From contig NZ_JACFYZ010000011.1 in NCBI RefSeq assembly GCF_015712065.1, positions 62,001 through 126,000 of the forward strand: DNA of 64,000 nucleotides, written 5' to 3'. Under the pieces are notes generated by a model. That model worked only from the letters and a program-made list of their open reading frames with translations, was not told where the DNA came from and ran no database searches. Positions 25,197 to 34,297 of the stretch are shown here, in pieces. A program made the position numbers and the translations under genes. This stretch comes from Ectopseudomonas chengduensis (GTDB taxonomy: Bacteria > Pseudomonadota > Gammaproteobacteria > Pseudomonadales > Pseudomonadaceae). The stretch's first letter is position 1. Each line of letters begins with the position of its first letter.

Positions 25197-25308
25197 GGGG
25201 CGGTTCCTCCGCTGTTGTTATGCCCTTGAGGTTAAGGGCCGCCCCGCCGCCCCTCAATGACCCGTGCGCTCAGCCGGGTTGACCCATTCGGTCACGTAAC
25301 CCCAGGCC

Positions 25309-25334
25309 AAAAAAAGCCCGCCATGAAGGCGGGC
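25309..25334 (-). terminator. Intrinsic terminator of dctA
   Basis: GCCCGCC (25316-25322) pairs with GGCGGGC (25328-25334); on the minus strand a run of seven T follows. It lies 36 nt after the dctA stop and separates dctA from the acyl-CoA genes downstream. Confidence 0.88.
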
Positions 25335-25369
25335 CGAAGGTGACTCCTGTGCGTGGCAGGAGCAGCACG

Positions 25370-26683
25370 TCAAACCAGTTCGCGGATCGCCGGAGCAGCG
25401 GCTACTTCGGTCTTGCCACCAGACGCTAGCTCGCGCTGCAAGGTGTCTTCGTCCAGCTCCTTGCACCACTTGGCGACCACGATGGTGGCGACGCCGTTGC
25501 CAACCAGGTTGGTCAGCGCGCGGGCTTCTGACATGAAGCGGTCGATACCCAGGATCAGCGCCAGACCGGCAACCGGCAGGTGGCCCACGGCGGACAGGGT
25601 GGCGGCCAGAACGATGAAGCCGCTACCGGTCACCCCGGCAGCACCCTTGGAGGCCACCAGCAGCACCAGCAGCAGAGTGATCTGATGGGTGATGTCCATC
25701 GGCGTATCGGTGGCCTGGGCGATGAAAACCGCTGCCATGGTCAGGTAGATAGAGGTCCCGTCGAGGTTGAAGGAGTAACCCGTGGGGATCACCAGACCGA
25801 CCACGGATTTCTTCGCCCCCAGCTTTTCCATCTTGGTCAGCATGCGCGGCAGTACCGACTCGGAAGACGAAGTGCCGAGCACGATCATCAGCTCTTCACG
25901 GATGTAGCGGATCAGGCGCACGACGCTGAAACCATGGGCGCGGCAGATGCCGCCCAGCACCACCAGCACGAAGAACACGCAGGTGATGTAGAAGCACAGC
26001 ATCAATTGGCCCAGCTGCACCAGCGAACCGACACCGTACTGACCGATGGTAAAGGCCATGGCGCCGAAGGCACCGATGGGCGCGACCTTCATGATCATGT
26101 TGATGATGCCGAACATGACGTGGGCAATGCGGTCGATGAATTCCAGCACCGGCTTGCCGAACTCGCCCATGCGCTGCAGGGCGAAAGCGAAGATCACCGA
26201 GAAGAACAGCACCTGCAGGATGTCGCCATTGGCGAAGGCACCGACCACGGTGGACGGGATCACGTTGAGCAGAAAGCCGACGGTGCTCTGCTGCTCGCCT
26301 GCGGAGGCATAGGCTGCGATTTTGCTGGCATCCAGCGTGTTCGGGTCGATATGCATGCCGGCACCTGGCTGCGCCACATTGACCACGATCAGGCCGATCA
26401 CCAGGGCAACGGTGGACACGATCTCGAAGTACAGCAGCGCGTAACCGCCAGTACGACCAACCGCCTTCATGTCCTGCATACCGGCGATACCGCTGACCAC
26501 GGTGCAGAAGATGATGGGGGCGATGACCATCTTGATCAGTTTGACAAAACCATCGCCGAGCGGCTTCAGCGCTACACCGGTCTCGGGGTAGAAGTGGCCG
26601 AGCAGGATACCGATGGTGATAGCGACCAGAACCTGGACGTAGAGCATTTTGTAGAACGGTTGACGGGTGACGTCGGTCGTCAT
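25370..26683 (-). CDS. dctA: C4-dicarboxylate/proton symporter DctA
   Basis: A 437-residue member of the dicarboxylate/amino acid:cation symporter family. Signatures are the serine-rich hairpin LGTSSSESVLPRML, the helix GYSFNLDGTSIYLT and GVTGSGFIVLAATL. It imports succinate, fumarate and malate across the inner membrane. A near-consensus sigma-54 promoter lies about 125 nt upstream, consistent with DctB/DctD-type control; no dctBD genes are in this window. Confidence 0.95.
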   Translation of the reverse strand: MTTDVTRQPFYKMLYVQVLVAITIGILLGHFYPETGVALKPLGDGFVKLIKMVIAPIIFCTVVSGIAGMQDMKAVGRTGGYALLYFEIVSTVALVIGLIVVNVAQPGAGMHIDPNTLDASKIAAYASAGEQQSTVGFLLNVIPSTVVGAFANGDILQVLFFSVIFAFALQRMGEFGKPVLEFIDRIAHVMFGIINMIMKVAPIGAFGAMAFTIGQYGVGSLVQLGQLMLCFYITCVFFVLVVLGGICRAHGFSVVRLIRYIREELMIVLGTSSSESVLPRMLTKMEKLGAKKSVVGLVIPTGYSFNLDGTSIYLTMAAVFIAQATDTPMDITHQITLLLVLLVASKGAAGVTGSGFIVLAATLSAVGHLPVAGLALILGIDRFMSEARALTNLVGNGVATIVVAKWCKELDEDTLQRELASGGKTEVAAAPAIRELV

Positions 26684-26808
26684 GGCAGTTCCTCAGTGAC
26701 CCCGCGGTGCATCCTTCCGATACCGCGCAGCCCTTTTGTAAGCATGTTCCCTCCAGCCGGAGGGGTTTATTGTCGAGGGGCGTGATCCGCCGCCTGGTTC
26801 GCCGTATC

Positions 26809-26823
26809 GCAAGCCGCATGCCA
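26809..26823 (-). promoter_or_regulatory. Sigma-54 promoter of dctA
   Basis: The minus strand reads TGGCATGCGGCTTGC, which matches the consensus TGGCACGNNNNTTGC at all but one defined position. It is 126 nt before the dctA ATG and divergent from the AraC gene. Confidence 0.75.
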
Positions 26824-27025
26824 CATCAAAAAAACCAGACAAACCATTTAAAAACAACAAGTTACACAACACTCCAGCCAAACAGTCATGTCATTCGTGG
26901 CGGATTCCCGCACGACCAAGCAGCCGGCGCTGGCGGATATCCATCCGCACGTGAGCTGTGCACATGACTTGTTGCGCGCGGGCCGCTCTGGCTACCATCG
27001 GCAATCATCCTGGATCGGCCTGCCC

Positions 27026-28024
27026 ATGCGCGAACGCACCATTGCCAGCCACTTCGTCCGCGCCGCCCTGCGCGGTGCGGATCGCCAAGGCCTGGCCTGC
27101 GAGCTGATACTGCGTCAGGCTGGCATCCAGAGCGCCGTGCTGGTCGAGCCGCGCGCACGCATCGCCCCGGAACAATTCTCCCGGCTGATGCAACTGCTGT
27201 GGGAAGCGCTGGACGACGAGTACCTCGGGTTCGGCCGCCAGCCGAGCAAACGCGGCACCTTCGCCATGATGGGCCACGCCATCATCCACTGCCGCAGCCT
27301 GGAAAAAGCCCTGAGCCGTGGCGCGATGTTCTACGGCCTGTTTCCCGATGCACCGGGCATCCAGCTGCAACGCGAAGGCGACTGGGCGCGGCTGAGCGTC
27401 GACGACAGCACGCTGTGGGACCCGGATCATTTTCTGGTCGAAAGTCTGCTGGTGATCTGGCATCGCCTCGGCAGCTGGCTGATCGGCCAACGCATCCGCT
27501 TGGAAGAAGCCACCTTCGCTTACCCCGAACCCGCGCATGCCGCCGAATACGAACTGCTGTTCCCCTGCAGCCGGCGCTTTGCCGCCGGGCAAAACAGCCT
27601 GCTGTTCCACGCCCGCTACCTGGCCATGCCGTTGCTGCAGGACGAACGCACCCTCAAGCAATTCCTCCAGCACTCCCCCGCCGACCTGCTGGCCCGCCCC
27701 GACGGCGGCGATAGCCTGATCAGCCAGATTCGTCGCCTGCTCGGCCGCGACTGCCGCACCTGGCCGGACCTGGAACAGGTAGCTCAGCAACTGCACACCA
27801 GCCCGCAAACCCTGCGTCGTCACTTACGCGAGGAAGGCACCAGCTTCCAGGAACTCAAGGACCATCTGCGCCGCGACCTCGCCATCTACCACCTGGGCCG
27901 CGACGAACTGGCGATTCAGGACATCGCCGAACAACTCGGCTTCTCCGAACCCTCGGCCTTTCATCGCGCCTTCAAGAAATGGACGGGGCTGACGCCCGGA
28001 GCTTATCGGGCGCAGGAGAGTTGA
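27026..28024 (+). CDS. AraC-family transcriptional regulator
   Basis: A 332-residue regulator. The N-terminal two-thirds is an arabinose-binding-like effector domain of the OruR/ArgR type. The C-terminal pair of helix-turn-helix motifs is clear: DLEQVAQQLHTSPQTLRRHLREEGTSFQ and QDIAEQLGFSEPSAFHRAFKKWTGLTPGAYR. ATG 27026 (MRERTIASHF) was preferred over upstream starts because the family begins there. It is divergent from dctA and may control the nearby acyl-CoA cluster; that link is a guess. Confidence 0.88.
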   Translation: MRERTIASHFVRAALRGADRQGLACELILRQAGIQSAVLVEPRARIAPEQFSRLMQLLWEALDDEYLGFGRQPSKRGTFAMMGHAIIHCRSLEKALSRGAMFYGLFPDAPGIQLQREGDWARLSVDDSTLWDPDHFLVESLLVIWHRLGSWLIGQRIRLEEATFAYPEPAHAAEYELLFPCSRRFAAGQNSLLFHARYLAMPLLQDERTLKQFLQHSPADLLARPDGGDSLISQIRRLLGRDCRTWPDLEQVAQQLHTSPQTLRRHLREEGTSFQELKDHLRRDLAIYHLGRDELAIQDIAEQLGFSEPSAFHRAFKKWTGLTPGAYRAQES

Positions 28025-28158
28025 AACGGCGGGATCGGCGGCCAACGTCGGCATGTCACACGCGGTAACCTACGGCGTCGACCGCTCGGTCATTTCGCTC
28101 TAAACAATTGCCCCACGGCGCCGACACAGCCGTCAGCACTTACTCAGAGATCCCGCCG

Positions 28159-29469
28159 ATGTTCGCGACCCGCCTGAAACAAGAACTACAAGCCCTGCGC
28201 GAAGAACTGTCCTCGATCGAGCAGGTACGCACCAGCCTCGACGAAGAGATGCTCGCGCTCTACCTCGACGCCCAGGGACGCATCGACTCGGTCAACGCCA
28301 ACTTCGAGAAAGAAATGCTCTACCGCGCCGATCAACTGCGCGGCCGCCCCTTGCTGGCGCTGATCCCGGAACATGTGCGCAACCTGGACTTCCACCACCG
28401 GGTACGCCATGCCCTGGAACGCGGCGAACATCTGGCTGGGGTCATCCGCCTGAAACGCGGCAACGGCGAAGAAGCCTGGCTACGCTCGATCCTGCAGCCG
28501 CTACGCGACAGCCAGGGCAAGGTGCAGCGCTTCTCCATCTATGCCAGCGACCTGACGCGTACCATCGAGACCTCGCGCGAACACGAGAACTTGATCAGCG
28601 CGCTGCAGCGCTCCACCGCCGTCATCGAATTCAACCTGAACGGCGAAGTGCTCACTGCCAACCAGCGCTTCCTCGATTCGATGGGCTACAGCCTGACGCA
28701 GATTCAGGGTAAACATCACCGGATTTTTTGCGATGCCTCCGAAGCCAATTCTCCACAATACCAGCGGTTCTGGGAGCAACTGCGCCGTGGCGAATTCGCC
28801 ACAGGTCGCTTCAGACGCCTGGACAGTCACGGACGCGAAGTCTGGCTGGAAGCCTCCTACAACCCCATCACCGACGCCCACGACAACCTGTATAAGGTGG
28901 TCAAGTTCGCCACGGTGATCACCGACCAGGTCAACCGCGAAGCTGCCATCGCCGAGGCTGCCAGCATCGCCTTCGAGACGTCGAAAGGCACGGATGACAG
29001 TGCCAAGAACGGTGCATCGGTGGTACAGCAGATGCTCGACACCATGCGCGAACTGTCCAGCCGCATGCAGGAGGCCGCGCAGGGTATCGAGGCACTGGAC
29101 AAGCAATCCCAACTGATCGGAGCCATCGTCAAGAACATCAGCAGTATCGCCGACCAGACCAACCTGCTGGCCCTCAACGCAGCCATCGAAGCCGCCCGCG
29201 CCGGCGAGCAGGGCCGAGGTTTCGCCGTGGTGGCCGATGAGGTTCGCCAATTGGCTTCACGTACCAGCTCAGCGACGGAAGAAATCACCCAGGTGGTCGG
29301 GCAGAACCAGCAACTGGCCGAGCGCGCGGTAGAGCTGATCGACCGCGGCAAGACCCAGGCCGAATTGGGCCTGGAGCTTTCCGCCCAGGCCGGCCAGGTG
29401 ATCACCGAGATTCAGGATGGTGCAAAACTCGTGGTAAACGCGGTGGAGCGCTTCGCAACACAACTATAA
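28159..29469 (+). CDS. Soluble PAS-PAS methyl-accepting chemotaxis protein, BdlA-like
   Basis: A 436-residue protein with no membrane segment. Two PAS domains (about residues 25-135 and 150-265; IEFNLNGEVLTANQRFLDSMGY in the second) are followed by a short MCP signalling hairpin with IADQTNLLALNAAIEAARAG and GFAVVADEVRQLA. Same domain order and size as P. aeruginosa BdlA, which links environmental cues to biofilm dispersion, or Aer-like energy taxis proteins. Start chosen at MFATRLKQEL; no strong ribosome binding site is visible. Confidence 0.85.
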   Translation: MFATRLKQELQALREELSSIEQVRTSLDEEMLALYLDAQGRIDSVNANFEKEMLYRADQLRGRPLLALIPEHVRNLDFHHRVRHALERGEHLAGVIRLKRGNGEEAWLRSILQPLRDSQGKVQRFSIYASDLTRTIETSREHENLISALQRSTAVIEFNLNGEVLTANQRFLDSMGYSLTQIQGKHHRIFCDASEANSPQYQRFWEQLRRGEFATGRFRRLDSHGREVWLEASYNPITDAHDNLYKVVKFATVITDQVNREAAIAEAASIAFETSKGTDDSAKNGASVVQQMLDTMRELSSRMQEAAQGIEALDKQSQLIGAIVKNISSIADQTNLLALNAAIEAARAGEQGRGFAVVADEVRQLASRTSSATEEITQVVGQNQQLAERAVELIDRGKTQAELGLELSAQAGQVITEIQDGAKLVVNAVERFATQL

Positions 29470-29532
29470 GAGAGGCTTGCTCTTCATGGTCGCCCGCGTG
29501 CTCTGCCAATCCTCAGGCAGCAGCGGCTGCAT

Positions 29533-30915
29533 TCAGTCGTACAGGCGCACCCTGAAGCAGGCGCCACCCAATTCGGAATCTTCCAGACTCAATTCACCGT
29601 CGTAGCTTTCGACGATATCTTCCACCACCGCCAGGCCGATGCCCTGCCCCGGATTCTGTGCATCCAGTCGCTCGCCGCGCTGTAGCACCCGCTCACGCTG
29701 CTGCTGCGGTACACCGGGGCCATCGTCCTCAATGGTGATCAGGCAGCCGCCAGCCAGGGGTTGCAGCCTGACACGTACGCGATGCAGGCAGAGGCGGTAA
29801 GCGTTCTCCAGCAGGTTGCCGAGCAGCTCCATCAGCGCGCCACGTTCCATGGTGATCTGACTGTGCTCGGGAACTTCCAGCGTCGCCTCCACGCGTTTGT
29901 CGCGGTAGACCTTGTCCAGCGAGCGGCACAAACCGTCGAGCACCGGCCAGACCTGCTCGCGATGGCGTACCAGGCCGCTGCGGCGCAGGCTAGCGCGCTG
30001 CAACTGATAGCCAACCTGCTGACTCATGCGTTCGATTTGCGCCTGCATCAGTTGCGCCTGCTCGCGATTCTCGTGCTGAGCGGCGAGGGTTTCACCTATG
30101 CCTTGCAACACGCTGAGTGGCGTTTTCAGGCTATGGGCAAGGTCTTCCAGCGAGTCGCGATAACGCTCGCGCTGACGCCGCTCGCTGTCGAGCAGGCGGT
30201 TGAGGGAATTGGTCAGGCGCAGCAGTTCGCGTGGGTGTTCGTCACTCAGGCGCTGGCGGGTACCGGCCTCCACCCCATCGAGCTCGTCGCTGAGGCCACG
30301 CAGGCTGCGAAAACCCCAGGTCAGGCCAAACCAGAGCAGGCCCAGCAATACCAGCAGGGCGATACCCAGCCACAAACGCAACTGCCAGGCAAAGCCGTTG
30401 AACAGCCCCTGGTATTCGCGCGTCGGCTGCATGGTCACGATGCTCAGCGCGGTCTGGTCGCCGCGCAGCAAATCCACTTCTACGTCGTATACGAAGTATT
30501 CCTGGCCGCTGTCGTCGCGAATGCGGATGAACTCGTGACCACGACCATCGTAGCGCGGCAGGTAGCGCACCAACTCGTCGATGGAGGAGCGTGAGCGCCA
30601 GATCATCTGGCCTTCACGGTCGAAGATGAAACCCAGCAGGTGCGAATCGAGGTTGTCGAATTCCTCGTCGGGCATCTTGTCCGGCATGTGCAACTGGCCG
30701 TCATGGATACGCGCAGCAGATATCAGTGCAGCCGCGTCGGAGGCCAGACGTTTCTCCACGGTCTGCTCCAGGGCCATGAGAAACACGCCCTGCAGCACGG
30801 GCATCAGCAATAGCATGAACAGCATTGCCAGTGCGGCACTGGCCAGCATCAGGCGCAGGCGCAACGAGCCGAAACGCATGCGCAGCTTGCGCAGAACGGC
30901 GCGCGTTCGACTCAC
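29533..30915 (-). CDS. phoQ: Sensor histidine kinase PhoQ
   Basis: A 460-residue membrane kinase. Two membrane helices (about residues 20-45 and 170-195) flank an acidic periplasmic domain (DKMPDEEFDNLDSH) typical of PhoQ Mg2+ sensing. A HAMP-like region and the H-box DLAHSLKTPLSVLQG follow, then the ATPase with ITIEDDGPGVP and GQGIGLAVVEDI. Its start overlaps the phoP stop by 4 nt. It senses low Mg2+ or cationic peptides and phosphorylates PhoP. Confidence 0.93.
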   Translation of the reverse strand: MSRTRAVLRKLRMRFGSLRLRLMLASAALAMLFMLLLMPVLQGVFLMALEQTVEKRLASDAAALISAARIHDGQLHMPDKMPDEEFDNLDSHLLGFIFDREGQMIWRSRSSIDELVRYLPRYDGRGHEFIRIRDDSGQEYFVYDVEVDLLRGDQTALSIVTMQPTREYQGLFNGFAWQLRLWLGIALLVLLGLLWFGLTWGFRSLRGLSDELDGVEAGTRQRLSDEHPRELLRLTNSLNRLLDSERRQRERYRDSLEDLAHSLKTPLSVLQGIGETLAAQHENREQAQLMQAQIERMSQQVGYQLQRASLRRSGLVRHREQVWPVLDGLCRSLDKVYRDKRVEATLEVPEHSQITMERGALMELLGNLLENAYRLCLHRVRVRLQPLAGGCLITIEDDGPGVPQQQRERVLQRGERLDAQNPGQGIGLAVVEDIVESYDGELSLEDSELGGACFRVRLYD

Positions 30916-31589
30916 TTGCAGCGCTCGTTGAACATGTAGCCCTGGCCGCGCACGGTTTCTATCGGTTTGCCGCCCAGCACCGCCTCCAGCTTGCGCCGCA
31001 AGCGGCCAACCAGCACCTCTATGACGTTGGGGTCACGCTCGTCATCGCCCGGATAGAGCTGCTCCATCAGGCGTTCCTTGGCCACCACCTGCTGGTGATG
31101 CAGCATGAGGTACTCGAGGATGCGGTACTCGTAGGCAGTCAGTTGCAGCGACTGCTCATCCACTGTGGCCTGCTTGCGGTTGAGGTCCAGCACCAGCGAA
31201 CCTGCCTCGATGGTCGACTTGGTGAACCCGGAGGAGCGTCGCAGCAGCGCGTTCAAGCGTGCTTCCAGCTCTTCGAACTGGAACGGCTTGACCACATAGT
31301 CGTCGGCGCCGCAGGACAGGCCTTCGACCTTGTCCTGCCAGTTGCCGCGCGCGGTGAGGATCAGAATTGGAAAGTTCTTGTCCTGGCTGCGCAGCTCACG
31401 GATCAGGTCGATACCGCTCATACCGGGCAGACCGAGGTCGACCAGGGCCAGATCATGATTGAAGGACTCAGCTCGGTACAGTGCTTCTTCGGCGGTGCGC
31501 ACTGCATCCACCACATGCCCGTTTTCACTGAGGCGAGTGAACAGATGGTGACGCAGCAACGCCTCATCCTCCACCACCAGCAATTTCAT
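30912..31589 (-). CDS. phoP: Response regulator PhoP
   Basis: A 225-residue OmpR-type regulator. Asp51 in LALVDLGLPGMSG is the phosphorylation site and Lys102 region KPFQFEELEARL follows; the C-terminal winged helix ends RLRRKLEAVLGGKPIETVRG. Sequence, length and order (oprH, phoP, phoQ) match Pseudomonas PhoP. It should bind the repeat array upstream of oprH and so control its own operon. Confidence 0.95.
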   Translation of the reverse strand: MKLLVVEDEALLRHHLFTRLSENGHVVDAVRTAEEALYRAESFNHDLALVDLGLPGMSGIDLIRELRSQDKNFPILILTARGNWQDKVEGLSCGADDYVVKPFQFEELEARLNALLRRSSGFTKSTIEAGSLVLDLNRKQATVDEQSLQLTAYEYRILEYLMLHHQQVVAKERLMEQLYPGDDERDPNVIEVLVGRLRRKLEAVLGGKPIETVRGQGYMFNERCK

Positions 31590-31616
31590 GAGACTTCCCC
31601 TTTTTTCAGTTGTACG

Positions 31617-31638
31617 AAGGCCGGGCAGAAGCCCGGCC
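31617..31638 (-). promoter_or_regulatory. Hairpin between oprH and phoP
   Basis: AGGCCGGGC and GCCCGGCCT form a 9-bp stem between the oprH stop and the phoP start. The T-rich sequence on the minus strand comes only after a gap of 14 nt. It may reduce read-through or protect the oprH mRNA, which would explain more OprH than PhoPQ. Confidence 0.5.
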
Positions 31639-31657
31639 TGGTAACGCTAAGCCGCCA

Positions 31658-32263
31658 TTAAAAGGCGAAGTTGGCGCCGAGGTAGAGCTGCGAACTGCTA
31701 TGCAGATCCAGCGACCCGGCCTTGCCCTCACCACGCGGTGCCATTTCTGTGCTGGCGTTGGTACGCAGGTAACGATAGCCGGCTTCGATCGATGTATTGC
31801 TGTTCAGTTCCTGCAGGATACCGGCCTGCAAACCTGCAGCAAATCCGATGTCGCTATCGCGGGAGAAGCCGCGGCTCTCCTGCTCGAGCTTGACCAGACC
31901 GGCGGTTACACCACCGAACAGCTTGGTGTTGTTGCTACCCAGCGGGACGAACATGTCGTAGCTGCCGAGCAGATTCTGCTGACGCAGTTTGTAGCCATTG
32001 TGACTGTCGGAAACATTCTCGTAAGTCGCGTAATAGCGACCATCGGCGGTCTTCTGGCCGGCACGGATACCCCAGGTACCCTCGCCATCGATCACTTTGT
32101 CCAACTTGGGGTTGCCGAGGTTGGCATTCAGCGCGTTGGATTTCTGGATGTTGTTGTCAGTCTGACCCCAGGTCAGACCGACGAAATTGTCGTTGGCCTG
32201 GGCAGCGGTTGCGCCCAGGGCCAGGCAGGTGGCGAATGCGATACGGTTCAGGGTGATTTTCAT
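31658..32263 (-). CDS. oprH: Outer membrane protein OprH
   Basis: A 201-residue outer membrane beta-barrel. The signal peptide ends ATAAQA (residue 23), alternating hydrophobic strands fill the mature part, and the chain ends in LYLGANFAF with a terminal Phe for BAM recognition. OprH binds and bridges lipopolysaccharide when Mg2+ is low, lowering sensitivity to polymyxin and chelators. First gene of the oprH-phoP-phoQ operon. Confidence 0.93.
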   Translation of the reverse strand: MKITLNRIAFATCLALGATAAQANDNFVGLTWGQTDNNIQKSNALNANLGNPKLDKVIDGEGTWGIRAGQKTADGRYYATYENVSDSHNGYKLRQQNLLGSYDMFVPLGSNNTKLFGGVTAGLVKLEQESRGFSRDSDIGFAAGLQAGILQELNSNTSIEAGYRYLRTNASTEMAPRGEGKAGSLDLHSSSQLYLGANFAF

Positions 32264-32323
32264 TGAATCGTTCCTCTCGTTGCAGTTTTGATCAACTCGG
32301 CAACAAGTCTGCGGGAAGACTAC

Positions 32324-32362
32324 TGAATCCCTCCTGAACCCTCCTTGAACCTGCACTGAACG
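32324..32362 (-). promoter_or_regulatory. Array of four PhoP-box-like hexamers upstream of oprH
   Basis: Reading toward oprH, CGTTCA, GGTTCA, GGTTCA and GATTCA occur with exactly 5 nt between each, an 11-nt period. The hexamers start at minus-strand positions 32362, 32351, 32340 and 32329. PhoP boxes are direct repeats of a GGTTTA/GTTCA-like hexamer spaced by 5 nt. The array ends 61 nt before the oprH ATG. Confidence 0.75.
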
Positions 32363-32375
32363 AGCGGCAAACAGC

Positions 32376-33548
32376 CTAGATACGCCGTACCAGAGCGCTG
32401 GCGAGGATAAACAACGAGGCCAGAACGCCGAGTAACGCCAGCCAGCCGGCGTGCTCCCAGACATAACCACCAACGTAGCCCACCAGGCTGGAACCGAGGT
32501 AATAGGCACACAGGTACAACGCCGAGGCCTGCGCCTTGGCCCCCTGCGCATGGATACCGACCTGCCCGCTGGCAACCGCATGAGCCGCGAAGAAACCCAG
32601 AGTGAACAGCGCCAGCCCGATCACCGCAGCGCTTAACCACGGCGCAGCGCACAGGGTTACCCCCAGCAGCATCAGGCCGATGCCGCCATGCAACACCTGG
32701 CGTGCGCCGAAGCGTGGCACCAGGCGCCCTGCCCAACCGGCACTGAAGATGCCCAGCAGGTAGACGGTGAACAGCAGGCCGATCACCGTCGCCGACAGAT
32801 TGAAAGGTTCTCCGGCCAGACGAAAGCCGACATAGTTGAACAGCGCAACGAAGCCGCCCATGAGCAGGAAGGCCAGAGCAAACAGCACGCGCAAGCGCGG
32901 GTTGCTCAGGTGCAGGGCGAAGTTGCGCAACAGGCCGCGCAAGGACAACGGCTGGGCGGTGAAATGCCGCGACGGCGGCAGCAGCCAGAGAAACAGCCCC
33001 AACGCCAACAGGCCGAGCCCGGCAATGCCGCCAAGGGCCCAGGGCCAACCGCCCAGGTCACTGAGCAGGCCGGCCAGCAAGCGCCCGAGCAGACCGCCCA
33101 GCGCCGTACCGCCGATATACAGCCCCATCGCCGCCGGTAGCGCTTCAGGGTCGAACTCCTCCCCAACGTAGGCCATCGCCAAGGCGGGCAAACCACTCAG
33201 CGCCAGCCCCAGCAACGCTCGCAGAATCAGCAGACTGCCCCACTCTTCGACCAGTGCGCAGGCGATCCCCAGAACCGCTGCCAACCCCAGCGCCGCAGCC
33301 ATCACCGGCTTGCGCCCCCAGCTCTCGGCCAGCGCACCGGATACCAGCAGGCACAGCGCCAGACTAAGAGTGGTCAACGACAGCGCCAGGCTGCTGCTGG
33401 CCGCAGAAACGCGAAAGTGCGCCGCCAGCAGAGGTAGCAGCGGCTGCACGCAGTAGAGCATGGCGAAGGTGGCGAAACCGGCACAGAACAGCGCCAGGGT
33501 GGCGCGCCGGTAACCGGCGCTGCCGCGGGTAAGGTGGGTAGCGGACAT
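32376..33548 (-). CDS. MFS transporter (YnfM/arabinose-efflux-like)
   Basis: A 390-residue membrane protein with twelve predicted helices. The motif between helices 2 and 3 reads GALAESWGRKPVM, the typical major facilitator signature. YCVQPLLPLLAAHFRVS near the N-terminus is characteristic of the YnfM/YtbD drug-efflux-like subgroup. Substrate unknown. The stop is just upstream of the PhoP-box array. Confidence 0.87.
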   Translation of the reverse strand: MSATHLTRGSAGYRRATLALFCAGFATFAMLYCVQPLLPLLAAHFRVSAASSSLALSLTTLSLALCLLVSGALAESWGRKPVMAAALGLAAVLGIACALVEEWGSLLILRALLGLALSGLPALAMAYVGEEFDPEALPAAMGLYIGGTALGGLLGRLLAGLLSDLGGWPWALGGIAGLGLLALGLFLWLLPPSRHFTAQPLSLRGLLRNFALHLSNPRLRVLFALAFLLMGGFVALFNYVGFRLAGEPFNLSATVIGLLFTVYLLGIFSAGWAGRLVPRFGARQVLHGGIGLMLLGVTLCAAPWLSAAVIGLALFTLGFFAAHAVASGQVGIHAQGAKAQASALYLCAYYLGSSLVGYVGGYVWEHAGWLALLGVLASLFILASALVRRI

Positions 33549-33645
33549 CAGGCAGACTCATGAAGTACGGCGCAGGTTCGGCCGAAACAAAAGCTTAGCA
33601 TGCTACCTATTACTGCGAATGCCCATCACAGCGGTTTTTCTCGGT

Positions 33646-33793
33646 GTTAGCAGGTCGTGGAAAAACGTAGGCAAGGCAGCCAGTGCAAGGCAAAAACAGC
33701 CGAAAAAGCGCAGTTTACGTGTTGTAAATGAGCATTTTGAGGCTGTTTTTAACGTAGCAATGGCAACGCAGGTAGTTTTTCAACACCCTGTTA
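33646..33793. mobile_element. Small palindromic element (MITE-like), about 148 bp
   Basis: An imperfect inverted repeat over its whole length. The left end TAGCAGGTCGTGGAAAAAC matches the inverse of the right end (TAACAGGGTGTTGAAAAAC). Inner parts AAAAACAGCC and GGCTGTTTTT also match, and the centre is TTTACGTGTTGTAAA. No ORF. The right end runs into the stop codon of the TlpA-like gene. Confidence 0.65.
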
Positions 33794-34267
33794 CTGCCCG
33801 CGCAATTGCTTGAGATGCGCCTGCAATCCTGCCGACGTCTGCTCGCCTACCAGGCGCTCACGCAGCTTGCCGTCAGCGTCGACTATATAGGTCACCGGTA
33901 GCACGTCATTGCGCGGCAACTCGAAGCGCGCCGCCGGGTCCTGCGCCAGCACGGTGAAACGAATATCGAAACTGTCCGCTGCACGCTTGAGGTCATCGCC
34001 CTGCAGGGCATCGAAGTTGACACCGATCACTCGCGCCGACTGGGTTTTCAGTTGTTCTTCCAGGGCGTTGAGCTCGGGAATTTCCGTGCGGCACGGCGCA
34101 CACCACTCAGCCCAATAATTAATGACTAGCCACTGGCCATCCAGGCTCTCAGCCGTTACCTTTCGTCCATGCTGATCAAGGCCGTAATCTTCGGCACAAG
34201 CCGTCAGCAGCAGACCGGCGCAGATACCCATAACAGCCTTGCCGAAACTCCGGAGCCCTAAGCCCAT
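33791..34267 (-). CDS. TlpA-like thioredoxin-fold lipoprotein
   Basis: A 158-residue protein with a lipoprotein signal (LLLTACAED, lipid-linked Cys near residue 22) and a thioredoxin fold with active site WAEWCAPCRTEI. The cis-proline loop is LPVTYIVD. It is probably a periplasmic, membrane-tethered thiol-disulfide reductase. ATG 34267 is the sensible start; the open frame continues further only over the divergent gene. Confidence 0.88.
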   Translation of the reverse strand: MGLGLRSFGKAVMGICAGLLLTACAEDYGLDQHGRKVTAESLDGQWLVINYWAEWCAPCRTEIPELNALEEQLKTQSARVIGVNFDALQGDDLKRAADSFDIRFTVLAQDPAARFELPRNDVLPVTYIVDADGKLRERLVGEQTSAGLQAHLKQLRGQ

Positions 34268-34297
34268 GTACTCGATCCTCGTCCACCCGGGGTTGAT

